DNA of 64,000 nt from Mesobacillus campisalis (GTDB lineage: Bacteria; Bacillota; Bacilli; Bacillales; Cytobacillaceae), in assembly GCF_000986785.1 (NCBI RefSeq), contig NZ_LAYY01000019.1, forward strand, positions 1 to 64,000, written 5' to 3'. Below the pieces are notes generated by a model that made no database searches, had not been told where the DNA came from, and saw nothing but the letters and a program-made list of their open reading frames with translations. Shown here in pieces: positions 23,898-34,241 of this stretch (positions within the stretch are counted from its first letter, which is position 1; every line of letters begins with the position of its first letter). A program made the position numbers and the translations under genes.

Positions 23898-24977
23898 ATG
23901 GACGGATATTTACATCTAAGTGAAGGTGTTTCCTATAAAGGCATTTGGGCAGGTAAAGTTCCCGAGGCGGAGGTAAAAGGAGAAATCGTATTTTTTACGG
24001 GAATGAGTGGTTATCAGGAAGTATTGACAGACCCCTCCTATAAGGACCAGATTGTTGTATTTACCTATCCGCTGATTGGCAATTATGGCATCAACAAGGC
24101 AGATGCGGAGAGCCTGAAGCCGCATCCTGCAGCTGTAATTGTATACGAAGCAGAACGTGATGGATTTCATTATGAGTCCGACATCAGCTTGACCGCCTAC
24201 CTGGAAAACTGGGGCGTCCCTGTTTTAACCCATGTGGACACAAGGACTGTGGTTAAAAAAATCCGGGAGCATGGTTCAATGCCAGCTGTCCTTTCTGCCA
24301 GGGAAGACTCACAAACAAATTTTATGCTCCATCGAGACCTTAAGGTTGGCAAAGTTTCTTCAGAGGAAACAGAAACACATGGCAAGGGAGACCATCATAT
24401 CGTCCTGTTTGACTTTGGCTTTAAAAAATCGATACTCGACGGCTTGCTGCAAAAAGGGTGTAAAGTCACAGTGGTACCTTATAAAAGTTCTTTTGAATAT
24501 ATCCAGTCGCTTCAGCCTGACGGAGTGCTATTGTCCAATGGCCCTGGAGACCCGAAGGATTTGGAGAAACAGCTGCCGCAAATAAAGAAAGTGATCGAGC
24601 ATTTTCCGACATTAGGAATCTGTCTTGGACACCAGCTCGCAGCGCTGGCGCTTGGCGGCGACACAAAAAAAATGCTGTTCGGCCACAGGGGAGCCAACCA
24701 GCCTGTCCATGACCAGGAGACAGGAAAGGTCTTTATGTCTTCCCAAAACCACAGCTATGTAGTGGATGAAGACAGCCTGGAACGGGCAGGGCTTTCAGCT
24801 CGATTCATCAATTGCAATGATGGCTCTGTCGAAGGACTGTCCCATCTCCATCTTCCTTTGGTGACGGTTCAGTTCCATCCGGAAGCGCACCCGGGACCGG
24901 GTGACAGCGAATTTATTTTTGACGAATTCATCAAACTTGTGCAAACAACGAAGCGGAGAGTAGTGAACTATGCCTAA
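23898..24977 (+). CDS. carA: Carbamoyl phosphate synthase small subunit, arginine-specific
   Basis: The 359-residue glutaminase subunit has an N-terminal CPSase small-chain domain (about 1-150). A class I glutamine amidotransferase domain carries the nucleophile in LGICLGHQLAALALGG and His/Glu in VQFHPEAHPGP. It supplies ammonia to CarB. The location among arg genes argues for the arginine-repressible paralogue rather than the pyrimidine pyrAA. The start is ATG after CGAGGTGTGGGA. It overlaps carB by eight bases. Confidence 0.95.
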   Translation: MDGYLHLSEGVSYKGIWAGKVPEAEVKGEIVFFTGMSGYQEVLTDPSYKDQIVVFTYPLIGNYGINKADAESLKPHPAAVIVYEAERDGFHYESDISLTAYLENWGVPVLTHVDTRTVVKKIREHGSMPAVLSAREDSQTNFMLHRDLKVGKVSSEETETHGKGDHHIVLFDFGFKKSILDGLLQKGCKVTVVPYKSSFEYIQSLQPDGVLLSNGPGDPKDLEKQLPQIKKVIEHFPTLGICLGHQLAALALGGDTKKMLFGHRGANQPVHDQETGKVFMSSQNHSYVVDEDSLERAGLSARFINCNDGSVEGLSHLHLPLVTVQFHPEAHPGPGDSEFIFDEFIKLVQTTKRRVVNYA

Positions 24978-27900
24978 AGATACCAGCATCCAATCCATTT
25001 TAGTAATTGGCTCAGGCCCGATTGTAATCGGGCAGGCCGCTGAATTTGACTATGCGGGCACACAGGCTTGCATTGCCCTGAAAGAAGAGGGATACCGTGT
25101 CATTCTGCTTAACAACAACCCTGCAACGGTTATGACTGATCCTGTTTTTGCCGATGCCGTCTATTTTGAACCAATGACAGTGGAGAGCGTAGAAAAAATC
25201 ATCATTAAGGAAAAACCTGACGGATTGCTTGCGACTCTTGGCGGCCAGGCCGGACTGAACATGGCCTTTCAGCTGAATGAGCATGGAATCATAGAAAAAT
25301 ACGGCCTGAAAGTCCTTGGAACTTCCATTGAGTCGATAAAGCAGGGGGAAGACCGTGATGCCTTCCGGAGCCTGATGCACGAGTTGAACGAACCTGTGCC
25401 TGAAAGTGTAATTGTTCACAGCGTCCCTGAAGCCCTGAAATTTGCAAAAGAAACTGGATATCCAGTCATTGTCAGGCCTGCCTACACCCTGGGCGGCACG
25501 GGAGGGGGAATTGCTTCGACAGAAGAGGAACTTGAATCTCTTGTGGGCGGCGGGTTGAATGAAAGCCCAATCCACCAATGTCTTATCGAAAAAAGCATTG
25601 CCGGCTTTAAAGAAGTCGAGTATGAAATGATGCGGGACTCAAATGGCACCTGCATTGCGATCTGCAATATGGAGAACTTCGACCCTGTCGGCATCCATAC
25701 CGGTGATTCGATTGTGGTCGCCCCATCACAAACCCTTACAGACCGTGAATACCAGATGCTCCGATCAGCTGCTGTCAAAATCATCTCTGCCCTGGGGATT
25801 GTCGGAGGGTGTAATATCCAATTTGCCCTTGACCCTAACAGCAAGAACTATTATTTGATTGAAGTGAACCCTCGTGTAAGCCGCTCTTCTGCCCTGGCGT
25901 CGAAGGCAACCGGCTATCCAATTGCGAGAATGGCCGCGAAGGTGGCCGTTGGCTATTTATTGTCGGAGCTTAAGAACCCGGTAACCGGCAACACGTTTGC
26001 CAGTTATGAACCTGCTCTTGATTATGTGGTTGTCAAAATCCCGAAATGGCCATTTGACAAGTTTCCGGGGATAGAACGCACCCTCGGCACCCAGATGAAG
26101 GCTACTGGCGAAGCGATGGGAATCGACCGAAACTTCGAACGCGCTTTATTGAAGGCTGTCCGCTCCCTGGATATTGGTCTATCCGATTTACATGCAGCGG
26201 GAATGGGGAAAAAGTCGACAGATGAATTAATTGCCTTGATGGAAAAACAGTCGGATGAAAGGCTTTTTGTGGTAACTGAACTTTTGCGGCGCGGAGTAGA
26301 CAAAAACTTCATTCATGAAAAAACCAAAATAGATCATTTTTTCCTCTCGAAACTTGCAGGGCTTGTTAAGCTTGAACATGAAATTGCCTCCTGTACGGCA
26401 GGCAATGTGACCGTTGAAAATCTGGCTTATTTTAAGGAAAAAGGATTCAGTGACAGACATTTGGCCTATGCCTGGGGAATCCCGGAAAGCGAAGTGCGGA
26501 CACTCAGGAAGAAGTATGGCGTAAGGCCTTCCTATAAAATGGTGGATACATGTGCAGCGGAATTTGATTCTGTCTCAAATTACTTCTATTCAACCTACTA
26601 TGGAGAAAATGAAGCGCCAAAAACCAATAAGAGAAAGATACTGATTATTGGCAGCGGCCCAATCCGGATCGGCCAGGGAGTAGAATTCGATTACTGTTCT
26701 GTTCACGGAGTTCTGGCATTAAAGGAAGAAAAAATTGAAACCATTATGATTAACAACAATCCCGAAACCGTTAGCACTGACTTTGCCCTGTCTGACCGTT
26801 TGTATTTTGAACCTTTATGCCTTGAGGAAATCCTTGATGTCATTGATACAGAAGGGATAGAAGAAGTCATTGTACAGCTGGGCGGCCAAACCGCCTTGAA
26901 TGTGGCGGAGGGTCTTGAGCAATACGGGCTGAAACTGTTGGGTACGAGTTCGGAGATGATCGATTTGTTTGAGGACCGCGACAAATTTTATAGCCTTCTC
27001 GATGACCTTGGGATACCGAGGGTGAAAGGGGTCACTGCTTCAAACCGCAATGAACTCATTGAAGGAATCTCGGCTATCGGATATCCAGTTTTACTGCGCC
27101 CTTCCTATGTGATTGGCGGACAGGGTATGGATATTATTGGTAACGGGAGCGAATTGTCCAGTTACCTGAGCGAGAAAGAGGTTTCATTCCCGGTGCTGGT
27201 TGATCAGTTCCTCACGGCAAATGAAGCGGAAATTGATTTAGCGGCAGATGGGGAGCACATTATTGTACCGGCAATCATGGAACATGTTGAGAAAACAGGT
27301 GTTCATTCCGGAGACAGTTTATCCGTTATCCCTGCCCAGACACTTTCACAGGATGTCCAGAAGAAGATCATCGATTATGCGTCCAAAATCATTAAATATA
27401 CCAAGTATAAAGGCTTAATGAATATTCAATATATCGTTTCTGGAAAAGAGGTATATATTCTTGAAATTAATCCGCGTTCCAGCCGCACAATGCCGATTGT
27501 CAGCAAGGTGACTGGAGTGCCCCTTGTCAATAAAGCGACAAAAATATTGCTTGGGAAATATAATTTGTCGAAGGATGAACTGCCTGCCACCCAGGAAACT
27601 TATGTGTGCCTTAAATATCCGGTGTTCTCCAACTTCGCATTAAGGGGTCTTGATATTAAAACAGGACCGCAAATGATGTCCACCGGAGAGGGAATCAGTG
27701 TAGGGGCAACCTTGGAAGAAGCACTTAAAAAGTATTATTCCTCATTATCAGCGAAAAATGCCAAGAACCTAATCGTTTATACGACTGCAGCCCCTGAACT
27801 GATCCAGGAGGCAGCATCCATGGGAATAGAGATGGTTCCTTTCCGGGGAGAATTGAATGAACTGGACGATAGTGCAGGAGTATACAGCAGCGGAGGAACA

Positions 27901-28068
27901 GAGCAGGACATTGTCCTCCGGCAGTGGGCAATCCGCAGACGAAAACTGGTTTTTTCACAGGAAGAAACGCTGAAGGCTTTTCTCCTGGCCAGCCAGGAAA
28001 GCAAATGGAATGTGAAGCCGATGGGAGAGTGGCTTAACGAAAAAATAAAAGGAGTGACACTGCAATGA
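24970..28068 (+). CDS. carB: Carbamoyl phosphate synthase large subunit, arginine-specific
   Basis: The 1032-residue enzyme has the duplicated ATP-grasp layout. First half: GSGPIVIGQAAEFDYAG, LATLGGQAGLN, RPAYTLGGTGGGIA. Second half: GSGPIRIGQGVEFDYCS, VQLGGQTALN, RPSYVIGGQGMDI. A short C-terminal allosteric region follows. The length (~1030, against ~1070 for pyrAB) is typical of the arginine-specific form. It makes carbamoyl phosphate from bicarbonate, ATP and ammonia. Its stop overlaps the argF start (ATGA). Confidence 0.96.
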   Translation: MPKDTSIQSILVIGSGPIVIGQAAEFDYAGTQACIALKEEGYRVILLNNNPATVMTDPVFADAVYFEPMTVESVEKIIIKEKPDGLLATLGGQAGLNMAFQLNEHGIIEKYGLKVLGTSIESIKQGEDRDAFRSLMHELNEPVPESVIVHSVPEALKFAKETGYPVIVRPAYTLGGTGGGIASTEEELESLVGGGLNESPIHQCLIEKSIAGFKEVEYEMMRDSNGTCIAICNMENFDPVGIHTGDSIVVAPSQTLTDREYQMLRSAAVKIISALGIVGGCNIQFALDPNSKNYYLIEVNPRVSRSSALASKATGYPIARMAAKVAVGYLLSELKNPVTGNTFASYEPALDYVVVKIPKWPFDKFPGIERTLGTQMKATGEAMGIDRNFERALLKAVRSLDIGLSDLHAAGMGKKSTDELIALMEKQSDERLFVVTELLRRGVDKNFIHEKTKIDHFFLSKLAGLVKLEHEIASCTAGNVTVENLAYFKEKGFSDRHLAYAWGIPESEVRTLRKKYGVRPSYKMVDTCAAEFDSVSNYFYSTYYGENEAPKTNKRKILIIGSGPIRIGQGVEFDYCSVHGVLALKEEKIETIMINNNPETVSTDFALSDRLYFEPLCLEEILDVIDTEGIEEVIVQLGGQTALNVAEGLEQYGLKLLGTSSEMIDLFEDRDKFYSLLDDLGIPRVKGVTASNRNELIEGISAIGYPVLLRPSYVIGGQGMDIIGNGSELSSYLSEKEVSFPVLVDQFLTANEAEIDLAADGEHIIVPAIMEHVEKTGVHSGDSLSVIPAQTLSQDVQKKIIDYASKIIKYTKYKGLMNIQYIVSGKEVYILEINPRSSRTMPIVSKVTGVPLVNKATKILLGKYNLSKDELPATQETYVCLKYPVFSNFALRGLDIKTGPQMMSTGEGISVGATLEEALKKYYSSLSAKNAKNLIVYTTAAPELIQEAASMGIEMVPFRGELNELDDSAGVYSSGGTEQDIVLRQWAIRRRKLVFSQEETLKAFLLASQESKWNVKPMGEWLNEKIKGVTLQ

Positions 28069-29024
28069 GTTTGTCCCAGGAAATGAATACAAAGGAAGCA
28101 TCACCGCTAAGAGGCAGGCACTTCCTGACTATTGCCGAGTATTCGGCTGAAGAAATTCTGAAAATCCTTGAAAAGGCGGAAGAGCTAAAGGCGGAAAAGA
28201 GCGGACACAAACCCCTTGAAGGCAAGATTTTGGGTATGATTTTTGAAAAGAACTCTACGAGGACACGCGTATCCTTTGAGGCAGGCATGCTGCAGCTAGG
28301 AGGACATGCCATTTTCATGAACACACAGGATTCCCAGCTTGGGAGAGGGGAATCGATTGCAGATACAGCCCAAGTGCTATCACAATATGTAGATGGTATC
28401 ATGATCCGGACGTTCAGCCATGACAGGATTGAAGAACTGGCTGCCAACTCCGGCGTACCGGTGATCAATGGACTGACAGATCTTGCACATCCATGCCAGG
28501 CACTTGCGGATATCCTTACGCTTAAAGAACACAAGAAAACCTTGGAAGGATTGAAAGTTGCCTATGTAGGGGACGGCAACAATGTTGCCAATTCGCTGAT
28601 GGCCATATGCGCGAAGCTGGGCATTGACTTTGCGATTGCCGGACCCAAAAAGTTTTGGCCGACAGAAGAGGTGCTTAAAACCTGCAAAGAATTTGCCAGC
28701 ACCACCGGAAGCAAGATCTTGGTAACCGAAAACCCGGTTGAGGCTGTCAGGGATGCAGATGTGGTATACTCGGATGTCTGGACCAGCATGGGGCAGGAGG
28801 ACGAAAATGCAGTTCGTCTGATGGAATTCGAGGGCTATCAAGTGAATGAGGAACTGGTAAGCCATGCGAAGCCGGACTACCTTTTCCTCCATTGTCTTCC
28901 GGCACATCGAGGAGAAGAGGTTACGTCAGGGGTTATTGACGGTCCTAATTCTGTTGTATTCCAGCAGGCAGGAAACAGGATGCATGCCCAAAAAGCGCTG
29001 CTTGTCGAACTTTTGAAAGACTAA
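28065..29024 (+). CDS. argF: Ornithine carbamoyltransferase
   Basis: The 319-residue enzyme has the carbamoyl-phosphate motif STRTR (EKNSTRTRVSFE, residue ~67), HPCQALAD near 145, and the ornithine-site HCLPAHRGEEV near 280. It makes citrulline from ornithine and carbamoyl phosphate. It is the last gene of the arg-car operon. argG and argH, needed for the last two steps, are not in the window. Confidence 0.96.
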   Translation: MSLSQEMNTKEASPLRGRHFLTIAEYSAEEILKILEKAEELKAEKSGHKPLEGKILGMIFEKNSTRTRVSFEAGMLQLGGHAIFMNTQDSQLGRGESIADTAQVLSQYVDGIMIRTFSHDRIEELAANSGVPVINGLTDLAHPCQALADILTLKEHKKTLEGLKVAYVGDGNNVANSLMAICAKLGIDFAIAGPKKFWPTEEVLKTCKEFASTTGSKILVTENPVEAVRDADVVYSDVWTSMGQEDENAVRLMEFEGYQVNEELVSHAKPDYLFLHCLPAHRGEEVTSGVIDGPNSVVFQQAGNRMHAQKALLVELLKD

Positions 29025-29110
29025 TGTGTCCATGGGGAACATTTCCTTCATCGCTTCCGTGTCCGTGGGCAAAATAGGGAGGCACCTACTTTGCAAAAGG
29101 AGGCAGCGCC

Positions 29111-29290
29111 ATGGGACAAAACCGTCAATTCCGGCCAGGGCAGAAAGCGCCCAATAATGGAATATACATTGAAATTGGGGAAACCGGGAGCAATGTGAAC
29201 AATCCCCAAAAGGTCAGGCTTAAGGCGGGAGACTCTTTTCCGGAAACAGCCAACCATAACAGGCTTTGGACCTATAAAAGAAGACCTTGA
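29111..29290 (+). CDS. yjzC: YjzC family small protein
   Basis: The 59-residue protein MGQNRQFRPGQKAPNNGIYI... ends HNRLWTYKRRP, which matches the conserved YjzC family of Bacillaceae in both sequence and position (after argF). RBS AAAGGAGGCAGCGCC. It is basic, soluble and of unknown function. A strong hairpin terminator follows. Confidence 0.9.
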   Translation: MGQNRQFRPGQKAPNNGIYIEIGETGSNVNNPQKVRLKAGDSFPETANHNRLWTYKRRP

Positions 29291-29309
29291 CCAAGTTCAT
29301 AAGAACAAA

Positions 29310-29343
29310 TTAAAGCCATCCGCGACCGGATGGCTTTAATTTG
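29310..29343 (+). terminator. Terminator of yjzC
   Basis: TTAAAGCCATCCG and CGGATGGCTTTAA pair around CGAC, followed by TTT. Confidence 0.85.
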
Positions 29344-29352
29344 GGTACATAC

Positions 29353-29389
29353 TATAATATAATGAATATAAAGGTCAAATATGGTCAAA
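29353..29389 (+). promoter_or_regulatory. clpB promoter region with CtsR operator
   Basis: GGTCAAA-TAT-GGTCAAA at 29373-29389 is a perfect tandem heptad CtsR operator (RGTCAAANANRGTCAAA). It lies directly downstream of overlapping TATAAT -10 candidates (29353 and 29358) and abuts the RBS, so CtsR would block initiation. Confidence 0.92.
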
Positions 29390-29401
29390 GGAGGGATATG
29401 G

Positions 29402-31993
29402 ATGGATTTCAACGCGATGACAGCCAAAACCCAGGAGGCTTTTTTGCAGGCACAGTCCCTGGCAGCGGAATATAGCCATCAGGAAGTCGGAGAAGATCAT
29501 CTCCTGTTAGCCATGCTTAATCTGGACGAAAGCCTGGCAGCCGCCATTTTGCAGCGTCTTGGCCAAAATGTGGAAGAATTTAGGGGAGAATTAAAAAGTC
29601 TGCTTCGGAAAAGGCCGCAGGTCTCCGGAAGCGGAACCGAAGAAGGAAGGCTGTATATAACCTCTTCCCTGCAAAAGCTGTTAGTGGATGCAGATAAAGA
29701 AAAGCAATCCTTCCAGGACGAGTATTTATCATCCGAGCATCTGATGCTTGCACTTCAAAAGGCAGAACGTTCAGACACCGGCAGTATATTTGCCAGTAAA
29801 GGGGTCAATCGCAAACAACTTCTTTCTGCAATCAAAGACATGAGGGGGAATCAACGAGTGACTTCACAACATCCGGAAGCTACCTATGATGCATTAAAGA
29901 AATATGGCAGAGACCTCGTCGCAGAAGCAAAAGATGGAAAGATGGACCCAGTAATCGGCCGCGATGGCGAAATTAGGAATGTCATCAGGATTCTTTCCAG
30001 GAAAACGAAAAACAACCCAGTATTGATTGGGGAACCTGGAGTGGGGAAAACCGCGATCGTTGAAGGGCTAGCCCAAAGGATCGTAAGACGGGACGTCCCT
30101 GAAGGCTTAAAAGATAAAACAATCTTTTCCCTGGATATAGGTTCCCTGATCGCAGGGGCGAAATTCAGAGGGGAATTTGAGGAAAGGCTAAAGGCTGTTC
30201 TGAACGAGGTAAGGAAAAGTGAAGGGAATATTCTGCTGTTTATCGATGAACTTCATACAATAGTAGGTGCAGGGAAAACAGAAGGTGCCATGGATGCAGG
30301 AAATATGCTGAAACCCATGCTCGCACGGGGAGAATTGCATTGCATAGGTGCCACTACACTGGACGAACATCGCAAATATATTGAAAAAGACCCAGCGCTT
30401 GAAAGGCGGTTTCAGCAAGTGCTCGTGGAAGAACCAACCGTCGAGGACACCATTTCCATTTTGCGGGGGCTCAAGGAACGGTTTGAGATCCATCATGGCG
30501 TAAATATTCATGACAGAGCTATAGTTGCCGCTGCCACACTTTCGGACCGGTATATTACTGACCGGTTTTTGCCGGACAAGGCAATCGACCTTGTGGATGA
30601 AGCATGTGCCATGATTCGGACCGAGATTGATTCCATGCCGACTGAGCTGGATGAAGTCACGAGAAGAATGATGCAGCTGGAAATCGAGGAAGCGGCTTTA
30701 AGGAAGGAAAAGGATGAGGCAAGCCAGGCAAGGCTAAATGCTCTTCAAAAGGAATTAGCACATCTTAGGGAAAAAGCAGCATTCATGAAAGGAAGATGGC
30801 GAAAGGAAAAAGAGGGCATCCAGCATGTGCGGCAAAAACGGGAGACGCTGGAAAAGTTAAGGCATGAGCTTGATAAGGCAGAAAATGATTACGACTTGGA
30901 AAGGGCGGCTGAACTGCGGCATGGAAGGATTCCTGCCCTGGAAAAGGAACTGAAGCAGCTGGAGCAGGGGTTCAGCCAAAACGAGGACAAGCTCTTAAGG
31001 GAGGAAGTAACAGAAGAAGAAATTGCTTCGATCGTTGGAAGGTGGACGGGAATTCCGGTTACGAAGCTGGTTGAAGGGGAGCGCGAGAAACTGCTTCGTC
31101 TCGAAAGCATCCTCCAGGAAAGGGTTATCGGCCAGGATGAAGCCGTTTCTCTTGTTGCGGATGCGGTCCTGAGAGCCAGAGCGGGAATCAAGGATCCAAA
31201 CAGGCCGATTGGTTCATTCATTTTTTTAGGGCCGACAGGAGTCGGGAAAACAGAACTGGCCAAAACATTGGCCCAGGCCCTGTTCGACAGTGAGGATCAA
31301 TTAATACGCCTAGATATGTCCGAGTATATGGAAAAACATTCTGTCTCAAGATTAGTCGGAGCCCCTCCAGGGTATGTAGGATATGAGGAAGGCGGCCAGC
31401 TGACAGAAGCGGTCAGGAGGAAGCCATACTCCGTACTCCTCCTTGACGAGGTTGAAAAAGCGCACCCGGAGGTATTCAATATCCTGCTGCAAATGCTGGA
31501 TGATGGGCGGATTACGGATTCCCAGGGGAGGACAGTCGATTTTAAAAATACCGTCATTATTATGACTTCCAATATCGGTTCGCAGCACCTCCTGGAACAA
31601 GGGAAGGATGGCATTTCCGAAAAAGCGAGAGACCTCGCCATGTCCCAGCTCCGCAGTCATTTCCGCCCGGAATTCCTGAACAGGGTAGATGAAATCACCC
31701 TGTTTAAACCACTGCAGCTCAATGAGATCAAAGAAATTGTAGTGAAAATCCTGAAGGAACTGCAGGAAAGGCTAAGCGACCAGCAGGTCCAGGTACACAT
31801 CAGCGAGGAAGCAAAGGAGTATATTGCTCTTAATGGATTTGATCCGGTATACGGAGCGCGGCCGTTAAAAAGATATATACAGCGCAATATTGAGACAAAG
31901 CTGGCCCGTGAAATTATTTCTGGAAGCATTAAACCAAAAAGCATAGTGGATATAAGCATTGATGCAGGAGAAATCAGCCTTCAAATAAAATGA
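29402..31993 (+). CDS. clpB: ATP-dependent disaggregase ClpB
   Basis: The 863-residue AAA+ chaperone is full length. An N-terminal Clp repeat domain spans 1-150. The first AAA domain has Walker A GEPGVGKT near 210. The coiled-coil M-domain (about 400-525: [45 protein letters not shown]) distinguishes ClpB from ClpC/ClpE. The second AAA domain has GPTGVGKT near 610. It resolves protein aggregates with DnaK. There is no ClpP-binding IGF loop expected for ClpB. B. subtilis lacks clpB. Here it sits between yjzC and yjzD with a CtsR operator, so it belongs to the class III heat-shock regulon. Confidence 0.96.
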   Translation: MDFNAMTAKTQEAFLQAQSLAAEYSHQEVGEDHLLLAMLNLDESLAAAILQRLGQNVEEFRGELKSLLRKRPQVSGSGTEEGRLYITSSLQKLLVDADKEKQSFQDEYLSSEHLMLALQKAERSDTGSIFASKGVNRKQLLSAIKDMRGNQRVTSQHPEATYDALKKYGRDLVAEAKDGKMDPVIGRDGEIRNVIRILSRKTKNNPVLIGEPGVGKTAIVEGLAQRIVRRDVPEGLKDKTIFSLDIGSLIAGAKFRGEFEERLKAVLNEVRKSEGNILLFIDELHTIVGAGKTEGAMDAGNMLKPMLARGELHCIGATTLDEHRKYIEKDPALERRFQQVLVEEPTVEDTISILRGLKERFEIHHGVNIHDRAIVAAATLSDRYITDRFLPDKAIDLVDEACAMIRTEIDSMPTELDEVTRRMMQLEIEEAALRKEKDEASQARLNALQKELAHLREKAAFMKGRWRKEKEGIQHVRQKRETLEKLRHELDKAENDYDLERAAELRHGRIPALEKELKQLEQGFSQNEDKLLREEVTEEEIASIVGRWTGIPVTKLVEGEREKLLRLESILQERVIGQDEAVSLVADAVLRARAGIKDPNRPIGSFIFLGPTGVGKTELAKTLAQALFDSEDQLIRLDMSEYMEKHSVSRLVGAPPGYVGYEEGGQLTEAVRRKPYSVLLLDEVEKAHPEVFNILLQMLDDGRITDSQGRTVDFKNTVIIMTSNIGSQHLLEQGKDGISEKARDLAMSQLRSHFRPEFLNRVDEITLFKPLQLNEIKEIVVKILKELQERLSDQQVQVHISEEAKEYIALNGFDPVYGARPLKRYIQRNIETKLAREIISGSIKPKSIVDISIDAGEISLQIK

Positions 31994-32031
31994 AAAATAG
32001 TCATCCTTTTCGAAGGATGACTATTTTCTTG
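31994..32031. terminator. Terminator of clpB
   Basis: AAAATAGTCATCCTT and AAGGATGACTATTTT pair around TTCG. Two genes converge here, and the structure may serve both. Confidence 0.92.
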
Positions 32032-32083
32032 GGTTGCATAAAGCAGGGCAGTGATAATTCCGCAACCCTTTTTCATGCAAGTA

Positions 32084-32269
32084 TTAATGGTGATCCTCAA
32101 CGGGTTCGTTGGGAAGCACAAGCGGAGCGATAAAAATCAAAATGGAAGCAGCAATCGTAATTATGATGCCTGTTTGCAAATCGTAGGCGACACCAATCAT
32201 GGAACCGGCTACATATACAAGCATCTGGATGAGAAGGAACGTCCAGAAGACTGTCCAGAAATAGCGCAT
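32084..32269 (-). CDS. yjzD: YjzD family membrane protein (DUF2929)
   Basis: The 61-residue protein starts MRYFWTVFWTFLLIQMLVYV, followed by a second membrane helix GIIITIAASILIFIAPLVL and an acidic tail PNEPVEDHH. Sequence and position (near yjaU) match YjzD/DUF2929. The start was set at the ATG 6 bases after AGAGGTG; a GTG three codons upstream overlaps that RBS. Function is unknown. Confidence 0.87.
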   Translation of the reverse strand: MRYFWTVFWTFLLIQMLVYVAGSMIGVAYDLQTGIIITIAASILIFIAPLVLPNEPVEDHH

Positions 32270-32445
32270 AAACTTCACCTCTGCCTATGTATAGTCTTCA
32301 ATAATCTTACCATAACAAGTTAGAATAATAAATATAAAAAATGGTTTCCGCCAAGTGACAATTCCGTTCTTTTAGGCTAATCCCTATTCATTTTATTGTA
32401 AACTTCATAGATTAATATGAACATACTTTTAAAGGAGTTTTGAAA

Positions 32446-33180
32446 ATGGATTACCGGAACTTTAAATTGGATACCCAATGGAACATGATTCATTATCCTT
32501 ACAAGCCGAATGGTTTCGGTATCCTGATTTTGGGGGACGAAAGGCATTTTGTTGAGGAAAAAAACAGTTTTTGGATGCAAAACGAGGGAAAGCGAATGCT
32601 TCTGGAAAACTGGAGGCAGTGCGGCTATACCATCTTTTATTCCAACTTGTATGGCTTGAATTGGGGAAGCGACAAGGCTGTTGATCTGGCAAAGGGCCTC
32701 CTTGCCCATGTGAAGAGAAATGAAATACTTAATGGGAAGATCCATGTCGTAGCCGAAGGGATGGGAGCACTGACAGCTTTAAAACTAATTAGCAGCGGAA
32801 TGGATATCCGTTCTCTGCTTTTAATCAACCCAATCCTTTCCCTCGGGCAGCATCTTCAGCAGGAAAAAGAGCACAAATTTTTCTATAAGAAGCTAATAAA
32901 GGAACTATCCCTTTCCTATCAGGTAGACCGCGGCCAGGTAGAGGCAATGTTTGAAGATCAGGGCAGCATGCCGGAATTTTCAAAGGACATTCCGGTCAGG
33001 ATCATTCATATTCTTGCAGGAAGCCGCGGATACAGGCAGTCAAAGCTGCTGAATGAATATAGCATTATATGGGAGAAAGAAAAACTGCCTATTTCAGTTT
33101 GTTATATGGTCCCGGAAAAAAAACCACATATTGGTCCGCTCGCCATCCAGTTTTTCAGGAAACATGAGCAAATTCTCTAA
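32446..33180 (+). CDS. yjaU: YjaU-like alpha/beta hydrolase-like protein
   Basis: The 244-residue protein looks like a diverged alpha/beta hydrolase. The segment HVVAEGMGALTALKLIS resembles a nucleophile elbow, but GEGMG replaces the usual GxSxG, so the serine is missing. LLLINPILSLGQHL and the C-terminal VPEKKPHIGPLAIQFF (a possible His region) fit the fold. It may be inactive or have another role. Position before yjaV and med matches B. subtilis yjaU. RBS AAAGGAG. Confidence 0.72.
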   Translation: MDYRNFKLDTQWNMIHYPYKPNGFGILILGDERHFVEEKNSFWMQNEGKRMLLENWRQCGYTIFYSNLYGLNWGSDKAVDLAKGLLAHVKRNEILNGKIHVVAEGMGALTALKLISSGMDIRSLLLINPILSLGQHLQQEKEHKFFYKKLIKELSLSYQVDRGQVEAMFEDQGSMPEFSKDIPVRIIHILAGSRGYRQSKLLNEYSIIWEKEKLPISVCYMVPEKKPHIGPLAIQFFRKHEQIL

Positions 33181-33244
33181 TCTGTAGCAATAATATCCTA
33201 GTCTTTTCATAAGATACACAGAGATTGTATCAGGAGGGCTGAAA

Positions 33245-34120
33245 ATGGATAGAGCAATTATTATCGGGCCATTTGGTTTCCTCGGCTACAGCATCTGTAA
33301 AATAATGCTTGATAAGGGCTTTCGTGTTTTGGGTATTTCACCCGGAACGAGGGAGTCTGGCAAGTTTGATGATGAAAAGCGGCTTGAAATTGGCCGAAAT
33401 GCCAATTTTTTTGAACAAGTAAATGAGGAATGGCTGTCTGAAATCAATAAAACTCCTGTTCCAATTATTATTCCTTTTTATGATTATTTCATGGATGGCA
33501 GTGATGCCAATCTTTTTAATGACCTACTATTCTCCAAATCCCTATGCACTCTTTCCCCCTGTCCTTCAAAAGTCATCTTTTTGTTTCCCGAGCAATTCGC
33601 CCATGAAAAGCCTTTGAGAAATGACATTCTTAAGCAGTGCGAAGCATTTATTGACGAAACAAAACACTTGGGTCCCGAAATATTCCTGCCCACCCTTTAT
33701 GGTCCCTGGCAGCCGGATAAGTATCTTTTTCAACAAATTTTGTTTCCTGCAGATGTCAGCCATTCCTTGTGCCTCAGGAGGGAGTCCCTCACGGACGCTG
33801 TCTATATTGAAGATGCAGCCTCTCTTTGTCTTGGGCTGATGGAAGAAGCGGAAGGAGCTTTCTTGGTCAGCAGCGGCAATCCGGAAGGATGGGAAGAATG
33901 CCTGCAGGAATCATTGGTGATTGCCGGTAATGATAGGGGAACAATGGGGGCTGAAAAAATAAGACAGGAGCTTCTAAAACAGGCAGGAAAAAAAACATCG
34001 CATGGAAGAACGGAAGATGGGCTCTCCCTGGTGAGCGTACCAAAACCAATGGAAATTCGTACAGGATTGGAAAACCAATGCAGGCAATATGAGCGCTGGC
34101 TTCTTGGCCAAATGCTTTAA
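33245..34120 (+). CDS. yjaV: YjaV-like NAD(P)-binding epimerase/dehydratase-like protein
   Basis: The 291-residue protein has an N-terminal Rossmann-like stretch MDRAIIIGPFGFLGYSICKIML, where GPFGFLG is a variant of GxxGxxG. PTLYGPWQPDK is a motif of extended SDR epimerases, and DAVYIEDAASLCLGLME is typical of that group. A YxxxK catalytic pair is not evident, so enzymatic activity is uncertain. It follows yjaU and precedes med, as in B. subtilis, where its function is unknown. Confidence 0.75.
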   Translation: MDRAIIIGPFGFLGYSICKIMLDKGFRVLGISPGTRESGKFDDEKRLEIGRNANFFEQVNEEWLSEINKTPVPIIIPFYDYFMDGSDANLFNDLLFSKSLCTLSPCPSKVIFLFPEQFAHEKPLRNDILKQCEAFIDETKHLGPEIFLPTLYGPWQPDKYLFQQILFPADVSHSLCLRRESLTDAVYIEDAASLCLGLMEEAEGAFLVSSGNPEGWEECLQESLVIAGNDRGTMGAEKIRQELLKQAGKKTSHGRTEDGLSLVSVPKPMEIRTGLENQCRQYERWLLGQML

Positions 34121-34241
34121 CCTTGATAAAAGTCTTTTCAAATCAATGGTTAAAAAGTAAAATTGTACATGATTGATGCTTTGTCTGAAAAAATAGCCTT
34201 CTTTTTGATTGGAGTAGGAAATGCAAAAGGAGTTGCACGGC

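Noticed and set aside
25012-25578. Long antisense ORF in carB
   Set aside because: It is a mirror of a highly conserved gene in a codon-biased region; no RBS and no protein family.
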